This document shows, one piece after another, positions 10,771-22,700 of a stretch of DNA of 64,000 nucleotides. Source of the stretch: Brienomyrus brachyistius (Eukaryota > Chordata > Actinopteri > Osteoglossiformes > Mormyridae). Made by a program: the position numbers and the translations under genes. The stretch is taken from contig NC_064548.1 in assembly GCF_023856365.1 (NCBI RefSeq), forward strand, positions 3,881,001 to 3,945,000, in the 5' to 3' direction. The notes under the pieces are model-generated. The model made no database searches. It saw only the letters and a list, made by a program, of their open reading frames with translations, and was not told the DNA's origin. The first letter of the stretch is position 1. Each line of letters starts with the position of its first letter.

Positions 10771-13700
10771 CTGGGGAGATAAAAATATGTTTCATTTTTA
10801 AGTGCTTATCTAATCAATAATATAAAAATGGAAACACTCAGTGGTCCAGTCAAGATGGTGATTAAGTAACTGTAAAGGGTATGAAAGGTAGACCCACCTG
10901 TACAGCGTTTACACGTCTCCTTTTGGAAGGGGAAGATGACATCAGAGCCCTGGCAGAACTCACAGATGAAGCCGTTGGCAAGGCAGAGCTAGAGGGAAGC
11001 ATGCTAACATTAACGGTCCATCTTGCGCCATTCTGGGAGCTAAAAACCTCAGCCAAAGGAGGACAGCAAGCCTACACTAGCTTGAGTGCCAGAAGGTCAC
11101 AGCACCACAGTGACAGGCCCTACGAAGTCCACGGGCCCCACATCCTTTCACTCTGTTCGGAGAGCACAGCCAGTCAAATCTGTCAATGGACGGCATCGCT
11201 ATTTGGATAAAGAGCAACTGGCTGCTGTAGGAGTGAAAAATGTGCTAAATGGGCCATTTCACAGTCGACAGGCAGTTCTGCCTGCATATGTCTGATGATA
11301 CATTTAATGATTGAGCCATACACAATAAAAGCTGGCAGTGGTGTACAGTTCCTGGCCCTGTACTCTGTGGCTGGGGAAGTAAAGTGACCACACACTACTA
11401 GTAACTTCCCTATCCGTTCTGTCAGGCATGTGGCAGTGGAATTACCCTAAAGTACACTAGAAGTCCTTTGGAAAGTTCTGGCACTTCTCATAAGCACAGT
11501 TCCTGCTGGAAGGCACAAATCTGGGTGTTTGTACAGTTATAACACACCTGCCTGAAATCGCTATTCTCATCCAGTGGGGTCCATGTGTCTAAGGGTTCTC
11601 AGCAAGTTGAGTGCCCTGCGTTAGCGTCCTGATGATGTCTCTCTTTGTGCCTGGGGTCCGGCATGGACGTGGGACTGACCTCACAGTGATCCATGTGGGC
11701 GAGGGCCTTCCGCCGCAGTGCTTTGGCCTGTGCCACTAGAGACCCGCGCTTTATGCCCAGAAGGTCGTCCAAAGAGAGAAGAGGCGGGTCCTGAGTTAGG
11801 TGATGGGGCAGCTGTTCAAATTCCTGCAGGAGCCTGAAGGGAAAGGAAAGGGGAGAGGGGTGACAGACATGTGAAGGTCTCACAGTGTGGAGCAAAGCAT
11901 CATCCTCTGCATCCGTGACCACAGGGCTGTCTTTGGTCTTTGACAAGTTGGCACTAGCCCAGCCATGGAGTGGCCCAAGCTTGTGACTGGATTGGCCGGA
12001 CCCGCCCTGGCCCCCTGTGGAGCTGGCCCTGGATGTGATGAAAATGCCCATTGAAAGTAGGTGATTTATTGATACTCTGCATGGAAATTAATGAGGGAAC
12101 TGCCGTCTAAACCCACTGTATAATATTCAGACAGTAAAACGAGGTGCTGGTGAAAAGGGAGTAACGTGGAGGAAGCGAGAAAGAGCCCATGTGCTGAGTG
12201 GGGCCAGTACCCATCTGTCAGTCTGCATGCTGCCAGGAACTTCTTAATGGATACCAGTTGCTCCTGAAGCTCCTGTAGGAGGGGTGGGGGGGGGGCATTA
12301 GGGTCAGTGATGAAACACAGCATGTGTGTCAAACCATTAATCTCAGTGCAACATAATAAATAACAGGCCAGTTAATATGGATGCACAGCCGACGAAAGCA
12401 CAGCTGTCAAAATGAACATTAAAGCATGAAGCAGCCATGTCTCGTTCCACACTACTCCATACTCGGTACTTTTCGTTCGAACACAAACTACTGGGGAAGT
12501 GCTTGCGGCAATAGCTTGTTCATTGGTTGACCACAATTTTAAAGTTATGTGGAAGTGCAGATTAAGAAACATAGCAGAGATAAAACTGAACAAACCGAAT
12601 TATTTTTGTACCCCAATTACATGTGATGCATCAATTAATACATTTTTTGCTTGTGTCTCCATATTTCTGTCTCGGAAAATTCGATAGCTGACCTCTACAC
12701 TTTTGTTTAATTTCGCCAGTGCCGGCAGTGAAATTTGCCAACACACATTAGCGAGATAATGTTACATTTTTTATTCTGTGGAAAATGAAAGTTTGATTTC
12801 CTGGGCGGGGCGACATGGTGGTGTAGTGGATAACACTGTTGCCTCACACCGCTGGGACCAGGGTTCGAGTCTCCACCTGGGTCACATGTGTTTGCATGTT
12901 TGCATGTTCCCATGATGTCGTCGTGGGGTTTCCTTCGGGTACTCTGATTTCCCCCCACAGTCCAAAAACATGCTGAGGCTAATTGGAGTTACTAAATTGC
13001 CCGTAGGTGTGCGTGTGAGAGTGAATGGTGTGTGAGTGTGCCTTGCGATGGGCTGGCCCCCCATCCTGGGTTGTTCCCTGCCTCGTGCCCATTGCTTCTG
13101 GGATAGGCTCTGGACCCCCGCGACCCAGTAGGATAAGTGGTTTGGAAAATGGATGGATGGATGGATGGATTTCCTGGGCAGATTTAATAAGAATCATGAA
13201 CACATTGGAGATCATATAAGTAAAATAGAAATATGAGGCTGTGCCCCGTTTTGATTGTGATAAATCCTCCAACAACTAACAAATAAATAACAAAATTACT
13301 TATTTATCCTCCATTCTTTTGGTGCGGTGAGTATGGAATTAGGTGTGAAGTTTAACCTACAAACTTTTTCTGTCTCCCATGCTTATTTGACATAAGAACA
13401 TAACAACAGTTCCTGTTGTGTGGTGTGAAAGTGACACCTGAAGGTGGACACCTACAAAAGTTCCCGGTTCCAGAATTTTGGTGTGAAAGCACCTAGGTAG
13501 TATTCATATTGATCCTGTTTATTTCTGTGTATGATTAGAATGACTAGATTAGAATTTAGTGATCAGTGGTCATTGACATCAGTGGACAGCAAAATTGATC
13601 CTCTGCATTTAACCCATATGTGACTTTCGTGCCAAAGCAGCTAATTCAGCGCCCGGGGGCTCAGGGTGCCTCAGTGGTGCCTTGCTGGGCGGGGATTCGA

Positions 13701-16700
13701 ACCTGCGATCTTTTAATTACAAGTGGGCTTCCATAACCATCAAGCCACCACTGCCCACAAAGGTGTGTCAGAAGTGGGAAGTCAGAAGTGTAGTACTCAC
13801 CGTTAACCTATCCCGTTCAAATAAGTAGTTATATTGAACCTGTTTAGTTTGACTGACCCTCACTATATCGAGTTTTAATAGGTATTCATAGTGGACAATT
13901 TCTATGTATGTAAAGCATGAAACAACCTGTCTTGTTTTGCATAGTACTTATACTGACATTGTCCATTTCTGTACTGACGCTATACAGTACTCATCCTACA
14001 TAGTCATGTAGTACAGACACTCCTCTACTTACGAAGTTTTAACTTACCAACTTTTCAGACATACGAACAGAGGATTGTAAGTCCAAATTCTGTTCATTGG
14101 GCTCCCGTTTCCTGTCCGTAACATCAATTTTTTTCCCTGCGTGCCAATTCCGGGGAGTACGACTTCTGGCTTCTACTCAGCCTAGCTTGCGTACTCCCAG
14201 CATATACCCATATATACCCTTGAAATGATGCTGAATAAAAACTTACAAACTTTTCAAGTTACAAACAGCTGTTCGGAACGTATCTCATTCGTAAGTAGAG
14301 GAGCGTCTGTATTCACCCTGAAGCTGTCTAGTTCTGTACTCACTCCCATTCCTGTGCAATACTCACCCCAAACCTATTCTGTTGAAATCAGCCACCATAC
14401 TGACCCTGTCCATTCCTGTGCAGTACTCACCCTGAACTTTTCCAGCTCCCGAGGCCTGGGGTGCAGGCTCCTACTTATGCTGGTGGCACTGAAGAGGGGC
14501 TGATGCCATATGTTCTCCAGGAGCTGCTTGGAGAAGTTGCACACGGGGTAGCGGGTGAAGTCCCAGTGCTCAACAATATGACCCGGGACCACCGACTCAT
14601 CCAGGCTATGGCAGCAGTCGCAGAGGTACTTTCCCAGGTACTCGCAGTATCGCAGTTTCTTGATGTATCCTGTTTCCCAGCATGCAGCGAGGGATCAGGT
14701 AAGGAGAATACCAATAAAACAATGGCCCACTCTGCCCATAGTTAACAGAACTATCATGATAACCTCTTGTTGATCACACTATCATCCAGTACAAATGTTA
14801 ACATCATTAATTTAAAGCTCTCAAAACAGATGTATCTAAAAACAGACAAATATAAACTGATGTTGCTGTCTGTATCGTGTTAAACAGGATCTTGGATGGC
14901 TGCTTTCTGTCTGTAAACAACTTTTAAAAACAGATTTTATAAACCATTTATCATAAGAGGCTCATAGAGGCTCTCCTGCTGCTGTTACTCCTGAACATGT
15001 AATGCATGTAATAATGTAACAGACCAGCCATGTACTTGATTTACTCCATTCTCTCTGGTGTCTTCAGGCATAATTAACACCCTGCTCTTAAATTTAATTT
15101 TTCTCCTGCCAGAGTCTAGTCGGGTTATTTTTATATATATACTTTATATAAAAAGGCACATCACCACACACAAACACTGAAACAAAAACTGAACTGGAGT
15201 GAAACTCACTGACTTCCACCTCAGTGCCACAGCCAGCGCACAGGTACTGCTGTGAAGCCACAACCGTGCTCCGCCTGGAAAGGAGTACCGCGAGACAGCA
15301 GATCCCAGTGAGATACAGAGGAAATGCAAGATAGGATAAGGCTCACTGAGACATGGCAGGGCTATAGGGAAATACAGTGAAACACTGCAGGATACAGGGA
15401 GATACACTGAAACTGCAGGATATGGAAAGATACACTGAAATGCTGCAGGATGGAAAGATGCACTGAAACACTGCAGGATACGGGAAAATGCACTGAAACA
15501 CTGCAGGATACAGGGAGATACAGTGAAACAGTAGGATATGGAAAGATACACTGAAATGCTGCAGGATGGAAAGATGCACTGAAACACTGCAGGATACGTG
15601 AAAATGCACTGAAACACTGCAGGATACAGGGAGATACAGTGAAACAGTAGGATATGGAAAGATACACTGAAATGCTGCAGGAAAGAAAGATGCACTAAAA
15701 CACTGCATGATATGGGAAGATGCACAGAAACACTGCAGGATACAGGGAGATACAGTGAAACAGCAGGATATGGAAAGATACACTGAAATGCTGCAGGATA
15801 GAAAGATGCACTGAAACACTGCATGATATGGGAAGATGCACTGAAACACTGCAGGATACATGGAGATGCACTGAAACACTGCAGGATACATGGAGATGCA
15901 CTGAAACACTTCAGGGCTACAGGGAAATGCACCAAAACACTGCAGGATACAGGTAGATACACTGAAACAGCAGCAAACAGGAAGATGAACTGAAAGATAA
16001 CAGGACACATTGAGATGCACTGAAACACAAATGGAGAGTGGCTGTTGTGTGGCTCAGTGGGTGAGATCGCCAGTTCAAATCCCCTACTGAATCACAGAAG
16101 TATACACAGAGAGTCACAAAGACAGAACACAACTCACTGACAATCAAAGAGACCCCACAGGATGTGCTGTGAAAGCAGAGGCCTAGAACCGCAGCATGAT
16201 ACTGAAACATTATCAACAAACACAATCTGACTCACTTCCTTGGGGGGTGGATGTTGTAGATGATCTGGAAACGGGGTGGGGTCCAGGTGTGAGTTCCTCT
16301 CATCCTGGACTTCTGCCTGATCTCCTCTGTCAAAGCGGGACTGTTCTCCATCATCATGGAGTTCCTGCTGGATAGCAACTGGGACAGAGAAAAGACAAAG
16401 AGCACTGGTTTTGTGTAGCAAAGAGGCAAGATAATGTTATGTGCTGATAGACAGAGAAGCGGTCTCCATCCTGTGACCTTATTGGGTGAAGCAGTCAGCA
16501 TAATGTGTGAAATGTTCTATTTGAGAACAATGCATAAGTGCCATCAACTGCCCCACATGTGATGGCGCTGGGTAATAGCTGTGATGGTGTCACTGTAAGC
16601 ACTGCAATCCTCACCTCGTCCAGCTTTAGGACCCGCGGCCCCGACCGGCACCAGCGGCTCTGCTGGGGGAGCCACTGCTTCCAGAAGGCTGACATCAGCT

Positions 16701-19700
16701 GTTGGGCCAGGGCTTCAGCAGAGCAGGGGATCGAGGGCATCAAAGAGGATCTGTATGGGAGAGCAGACGTGTGAAAACTGTTACTACTCTTTTCATTATT
16801 CAGACCACTAATGGACTAACACATCCATGTCTAGGTTACTATCTGCTAATTTTCATATATTCTGTGAACTCCAGAATTATTGACAATCCCAAAGACCGGA
16901 GCCTATCCTGGAAGCAATGGGCACGAGGCAGGGAACAACCCAGGATGGGGGGCCAGCCCATCGCAGGGCACACTCACACACCATCCACTCTCACATGCAC
17001 ACCTACGGGCAACTTAGTAACTCCAATTAGCCTCAGCATGTTGTTGGACTGTAGGGGGAAACCGGAATACCCGGAGGAAACCGCACGACGACATGGGGAG
17101 AACATGCAAACTCCACACACATGTGACCCAGGCGGAGACTCGAACCTGGATTCCAGAGGTGTGAGGCAACAGTGCTAACCACTGCACCACCATGCTGCCC
17201 CAGGGTAAGAACAATAAGTTAAAATATATAAGAATAAGAACAATGCATACAAGAATCAACATTTACTTCAAAATGTGTAGAAAAGTAGTCTAATAAAAAT
17301 ACATCGCATTCAGAAACTATTCAGTTTCAGTTTCACTATTCACTTTTCCTAAATTCATTTAGATTCTCTTTTGCTCTCTTTGGTCTACATACAATACTAC
17401 AGTACACAATGAAAAAGCAAAAGCTGGATTTTTTTTTTGCAAATGTATTAAAAATAAAATGAAACATCACATTGCCATAAGTATCCAGACCTTTAACTCA
17501 GCACTTAGCTGAAACACCCTTTGCACTGATTACACCCTTGTATCTTCTTGGGTTCGACATGATAACCTTTGCACACCTGGATTTGGGGATTTTCTGCTAT
17601 TCTCTTAAGATCTTCTGTCTCTGTCATTTTGGATGGGGTCTACAGTGGACAGCTGGTTTCAGGTCTCTCCGTAGATATTTGATTGCGTTCAAGTCCAGAC
17701 TGTGCTGGGTCACTCTAGGACATTAAGCCACTCCTGCACTGTCTTAGGGTCATCGTCCTGTTGGAAGGTAAACCTTCGGCTCAGTCGGGTTCAGCGAGCT
17801 CTGCAGCAGCTTCATCTCCATTCGACCCTGCCTTGTCTCCCAGTCCCTGCCACTGACAAACACCTCCCAGCATGACGCTGTGACCAGCATGCTTCACTGA
17901 AACCAGACATTTTTATCTTGGTTTCATCAGATCACAGAATCATGTTTCACACAGTCTGAACGTTCTGTAGATGCCTTTTTACAAGTTTGTAAAAAGGCAT
18001 CTACAGAACGTTCAGACTGGGGCAGCATGGTGGTGCAGTGGTTAGCACTGTTGCCTCACACCTCTGGAATCCAGGTTCGAGTCTCCGCCTGGGTCACATG
18101 TGTGTGGAGTTTGCATGTTCTCCCCATGTGCACATGGGATTTGTGTGTCTTTTCCTGAGCACACATTGGTGTTGCAGTGATGGTTGTCTTTCTGGAAGTT
18201 TCTCCCAGCTCCACACAGGTTCTGTGGAGCTCTATAAGAGCACTCATTGGGGTCTTGTCACCTCTTATCAAGGCCCATCTCCTAACTCTGCAGTTTGGCC
18301 AGGCAGCCAGCTGTAGGATGGGTTGCAAACTTCTTCCATTTAAGTATTATAGTGGCCACTGCGCTCTTAGGAACCTGCAGTGCTGCAGTTTTCGTAGCCT
18401 TCCCCAGTTCTGTGCCTCAATACAATCCTGTCTCTGCTTTGTGCAGGATTTTTTTTTACCTCAGTGGCTTGGTTTTTGCACTGATATACATTGTCAGCTG
18501 CAGCGCCATTATATAGACAGTTGGGTGCCTTTCAAAATTATGTCCAATCAATTGAATTAACCTTTGGTGAAATCCAAAGAATGTGTAGAAACTTTTCAAA
18601 GAGGATCAATAGAAATGGGTCAAAGTGTCTAGGAGTCTGAAAACTTTCTGAAAAGTTTTCAGAAAGAACATTACTTTATATTCACAACTAAGAAATCTTT
18701 CAAGAACATATGGAGCTTAAATTTAAATTATTGGCATCGCAGACGAACTTCTATAATAATATCAAAGAAATTTGCATCCTTGTGAAAAACTTTGCTACTA
18801 TTCCACATGAAGTCACATGCTGCCTTTGACCATTTCCTGTTTCTCTGAGGTACATACAAGACATCACACACAAGCAAAATCCCTTTGTCATTCATCAACA
18901 TGGATAAATCCACAGAGCATTCATCTTAAACGAGATTTAAAGGTATTAACCTTTGCAAATTAGCTATAGACAGATTAAGACAGCTATAGAAAGACTAGGA
19001 AATGTTAAAAAAATATCATCAAGCTCAATCAGGGTAATTATATTAATAATGAGCACGAACAGTAATCGTCAAGCTGTATATGGACAAATGTGTCCGTGAC
19101 AAAACTAGTCTCTATCAATTATAACATGTTTAGAATGAGAAAAAAAACTATGTAGGGTATGTTTATAAATGACATGTCTGTGGTAAAAATAGCATTTTAC
19201 TCAAAATGTCCATCAGAGTTTGCTATGGCTTTGACCCCTGAGCAGGACATGAAAATTAGCCTAGAAAATGATGCATCAGCATGTTGCCCTGCGTGGGCAC
19301 AGGGAGACTGGTGGTGAGAGGGTTAAAAAAGGAACATCACCCATCCATCAATTTTCTAAACCGCTTATCCTACTGGGTCGCAGGGGGACCGGAGCCTATA
19401 CTGGAAGCAATGGACACGAGGCAGGGAGCAACCCAGGATGGGGGGCCAGCCCATCGCAGGGCACACTCACACACCAGTCACCCACACATTAACACCTACG
19501 GGCAATTCAGCAAGTCCAATTACCCTCAGCATGTTTTTGGACTGTGGGGGGAAACCGGAGTACCCGGAGGAAACCCCACGACGACATGAGGAGAACATGC
19601 AAACTCCACACACATGTAACCCAGGGGGAGACTTGAACCCGGGTCCCAGAGGTGTGAGGCAACAGTGCTAACCACTGCACCACCATGTCGCCCCCAAGGA

Positions 19701-22700
19701 AACGTCACAGTTTCTCAATTGCATGATTTGCTTGAATCTTGGGGCTTTAATATTTCAAAATCGACAGTCAAATGCCACCTGCAGGACCAGAAGATTCTTG
19801 AAAGAGACATTTCTGAGACAGTGCCACAGCACCAGAAGTTTTCCAAGTATCACTGGAATTACGAATGGAATTGCATGTTGCGGCATTTGAGGAAAAGCTA
19901 CCAGTGGCCCAGGCACTCTTGTGAAGATCAACTGCATCATGAATTCCACAAAAAAAATTTCAGCCACAAACCTACATGTCTCTGCCAGGAGATGGAAATC
20001 TAGCTGTGGATTAACCTTTTAACATGGTAATACCGCAAGTACACATCTAAATCAACACAGAAATGTTTACATGACCACAGAACTTGGGTTTTGCAATGGC
20101 CAGCTCAGTCTGCAGATTGGAGCCCCCCTGCCAATCTTCATGAGGGTGGCCAATAATTCTGCAGTTGACTGTATGTAATGAAAGTATTTCTTTGTTTATC
20201 CCAGCGATGATGACAGAACATCGGTGAAGACAAACAAACGATGTAAGACAAAGAGCAAAATCACTAAGAGTTCTGTAAGAGGAAATGTGAAGAGCTCTCT
20301 GTTATGCAGGCTACACCAAGTTCTGTTTCGTTGTAGGATAATAGTCAATCCTGTGTACTCTATGGGAGGGGGGCACTCTTACTTTGGTGGGGAAGAGTCA
20401 GCGCTTCCAGTGGCAGATATCTGGTCAGTCCCACAGCCTGCATCACAAAGTGAGAAGTATGATTCATCATCATCGTCATCATCACCATCGTCATCATCAC
20501 CACAACCAATTTACATAATAGTCTGAATGGACAAATACAAAGAGCCTTTCTACTACAGCAGGGACTTGATCCAGCCCTTCTATCTTGTTCAGAACCACTA
20601 AGCTACCTGTAGGTGTTGGAATAATGTTAACTATAGCTACGTGTGGTCAGAAAACCAGCAGGAGGAGTAACATTAAGCCCCACCCAAGAAAGACGAAGGA
20701 AATAAAAAAACTCTCACATCCAAGCCAAACAGCTAGAAGTTAGCAACTCAGGATAATTATGCGAGTCGGGTGTTTGTGTCAACTGGCCCAGTAATGATGT
20801 CACTCTGATGTTAATTTGCTTTCATGCTTGGCCTCGTAACAGTCACCTGGGTCACATGCCTGGTCTCCAGGGGGTTTTGCCTGGGAGAAGATGGGGCTTG
20901 AGTCCACGGAGTGGAGGTCTAGGTAACGACAGAGCAGCAGAGAGCTTCAGCAGATCCCTCTGGATCACATAATGCTCTCAGGGCAGGATAGAGGCGGCAG
21001 GTGTCGGCTGACCTGCGGTGGGTGCAGAGAGTTGAGCACTGGCTCTGTGCCTGGGCTTATGCTGGCCACGCCTCCCTGCCAGCCGGGGCCCCTTCTTTGT
21101 CCGGGATGCCCACACAGCCTCCTCCAGCACCTCCAGTACCATGTCCACCACGATGAAGTGGGCGTTCTCCTGCAGGGTGCAGGTGAGCACAGAAAAGCGT
21201 GACAAATGCATCATTTAGATAAGAACATGTTTATTTATATCAAACAGATGCACAGGTGACTACAAACATCATAAAGAATTAAAAAGGCTCCAGCGGGCAG
21301 GAAGACTACAGACACAGACACAAGCAAATTCCCTCCAGTGCTGCAGCTTCAGCTTTCTACAGTATGTTATGTGTGTTGGCAGTCAGTTCCTGCCCCTGTC
21401 TCACCTTATCCAGGTCTCTGCTGATCCTGTGGACCTGCTCTGAAGAATGTGCTCCTCTGTGAGGTGCTTCTGTGGGTCCTGAAACATAGTGTGAGAGGGG
21501 TGAGAGGTTATACATTGAAAAAACATTACAATGACAGGTATTACAGTGAAAAAACATTACAGTGACAGGTATTACAGTGAAAATTACAGTGAAAGGTATT
21601 ACAGTAAAAGGTAATAGTGGAAGGCATTACACAGAAAAATTATACAGTGAAAGGCAATACAGTGAAAGAAAATACAGTGAAAGGTATTGAGTAAAAAACT
21701 GTATAGTGAAGGGTATTACAGTAAAAAGTATAACAATTAATGGTAATACAGTGGAAAAATTACTGTAAAAGGTAATACAGTGAAAAGTACAGTATCACAG
21801 GGAAAGGCATTGCAGTGAATGGTAATAGTGTCTATTTCTCATTCCATTAATTAGCCAAACAACTAAAAAAGCCTGTTTTTCATGTATATATACAGATGTA
21901 AGAATGACAGGGGAACTGAACACTTTGCTGAAACAAGAAGTGAGCGATGCACAGGAGAAAGGTGCACTTCCTGTGAATAATCTTTGAAGCTCCAGAGAAA
22001 ACTCAGATTATTTAGAAGTATAGTATGAGGTATAGAATAAATAGGATAATGTTAAACAATTGTAAAACAATAAATATGTTATAACTGTTAAGGGTGTATG
22101 GGTGTGATTACAGGATACATCATAAATAATGAGTGCAGCTAAATCGTCACACAGGCAAGATATTAAGCACAACGGTGGCAGTGGGTGTGACTAAACCCTC
22201 GCTTTGGGGGGGTCTTTGGCACGGCTGACGTACTGGGTGTGGCTAAACCCTCGCTTTGGGGGGTCTTTGGCAGGGCTGTGGCTAAACCCTCGCTTTGGGG
22301 GGTCTTTGGCAGGGCTGTGGCTAAACCCTCACTTTGGGGGGTCTTTGGCACGGCTGAGGTACTGGGTGTGACTAAACCCTCGCTTTGGGGGGTCTTTGGC
22401 AGGGCTGTGGCTAAACCCTCACTTTGGGGGGTCTTTGGCACGGCTGAGGTACTGGGTGTGACTAAACCCTCGCTTTGGGGGGTCTTTGGCAGGGCTGTGG
22501 CTAAACCCTCACTTTGGGGGGTCTTTGGCACAGCTGTGGTACTGGGTGTGGCTAACCCCTCCCCAAGGAGAGTATTGGTCACAGCTGAGATATGGATAAT
22601 CGCTCTGGCAGGGCACAGCTGAGACAGTGGGCATGGATCCAAGCTATTCTTCTGCTGCACCAGTGGGTTTTCTCATTAAGCTCATAGCTCCATAGTGAAG

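Larger units (their letters stand above)
17415..18650 (-). mobile_element. Degraded Tc1-like transposon
   Basis: The plus strand carries the reverse complement of a Tc1-type transposase gene: TTCTTGGGTTCGACATGATA, TTCAGGTCTCTCCGTAGATA, GGTCATCGTCCTGTTGGAAGGTAAAC as separate short matches, then GTTTCATCAGATCACAGAATC and TGATGGTTGTCTTTCTGGAAG. Frames are broken throughout, so no functional transposase remains. It is interrupted at 17,985-18,130 by a hairpin and a SINE piece. Confidence 0.8.

Noticed and set aside
15144..16028. 294-codon minus-strand frame resembling a membrane protein ([10 protein letters not shown] repeats)
   Set aside because: Translation of a roughly 30-bp minisatellite within a rubcnl intron.
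20847..20960. Possible extra rubcnl exon ([29 protein letters not shown] donor)
   Set aside because: Looks protein-like, but its splice phases fit neither the exon at 21,013 nor the one at 16,750, and the interval to the upstream exon is too short for a normal intron. Not added without cDNA support.
22185..22560. CRISPR-like regular repeats
   Set aside because: Contiguous tandem repeats without unique spacers in a vertebrate genome; likewise for 52,029-52,410.
22163..22660. 165-codon frame with [13 protein letters not shown] repeats
   Set aside because: 39-bp minisatellite, non-coding context in a rubcnl intron.
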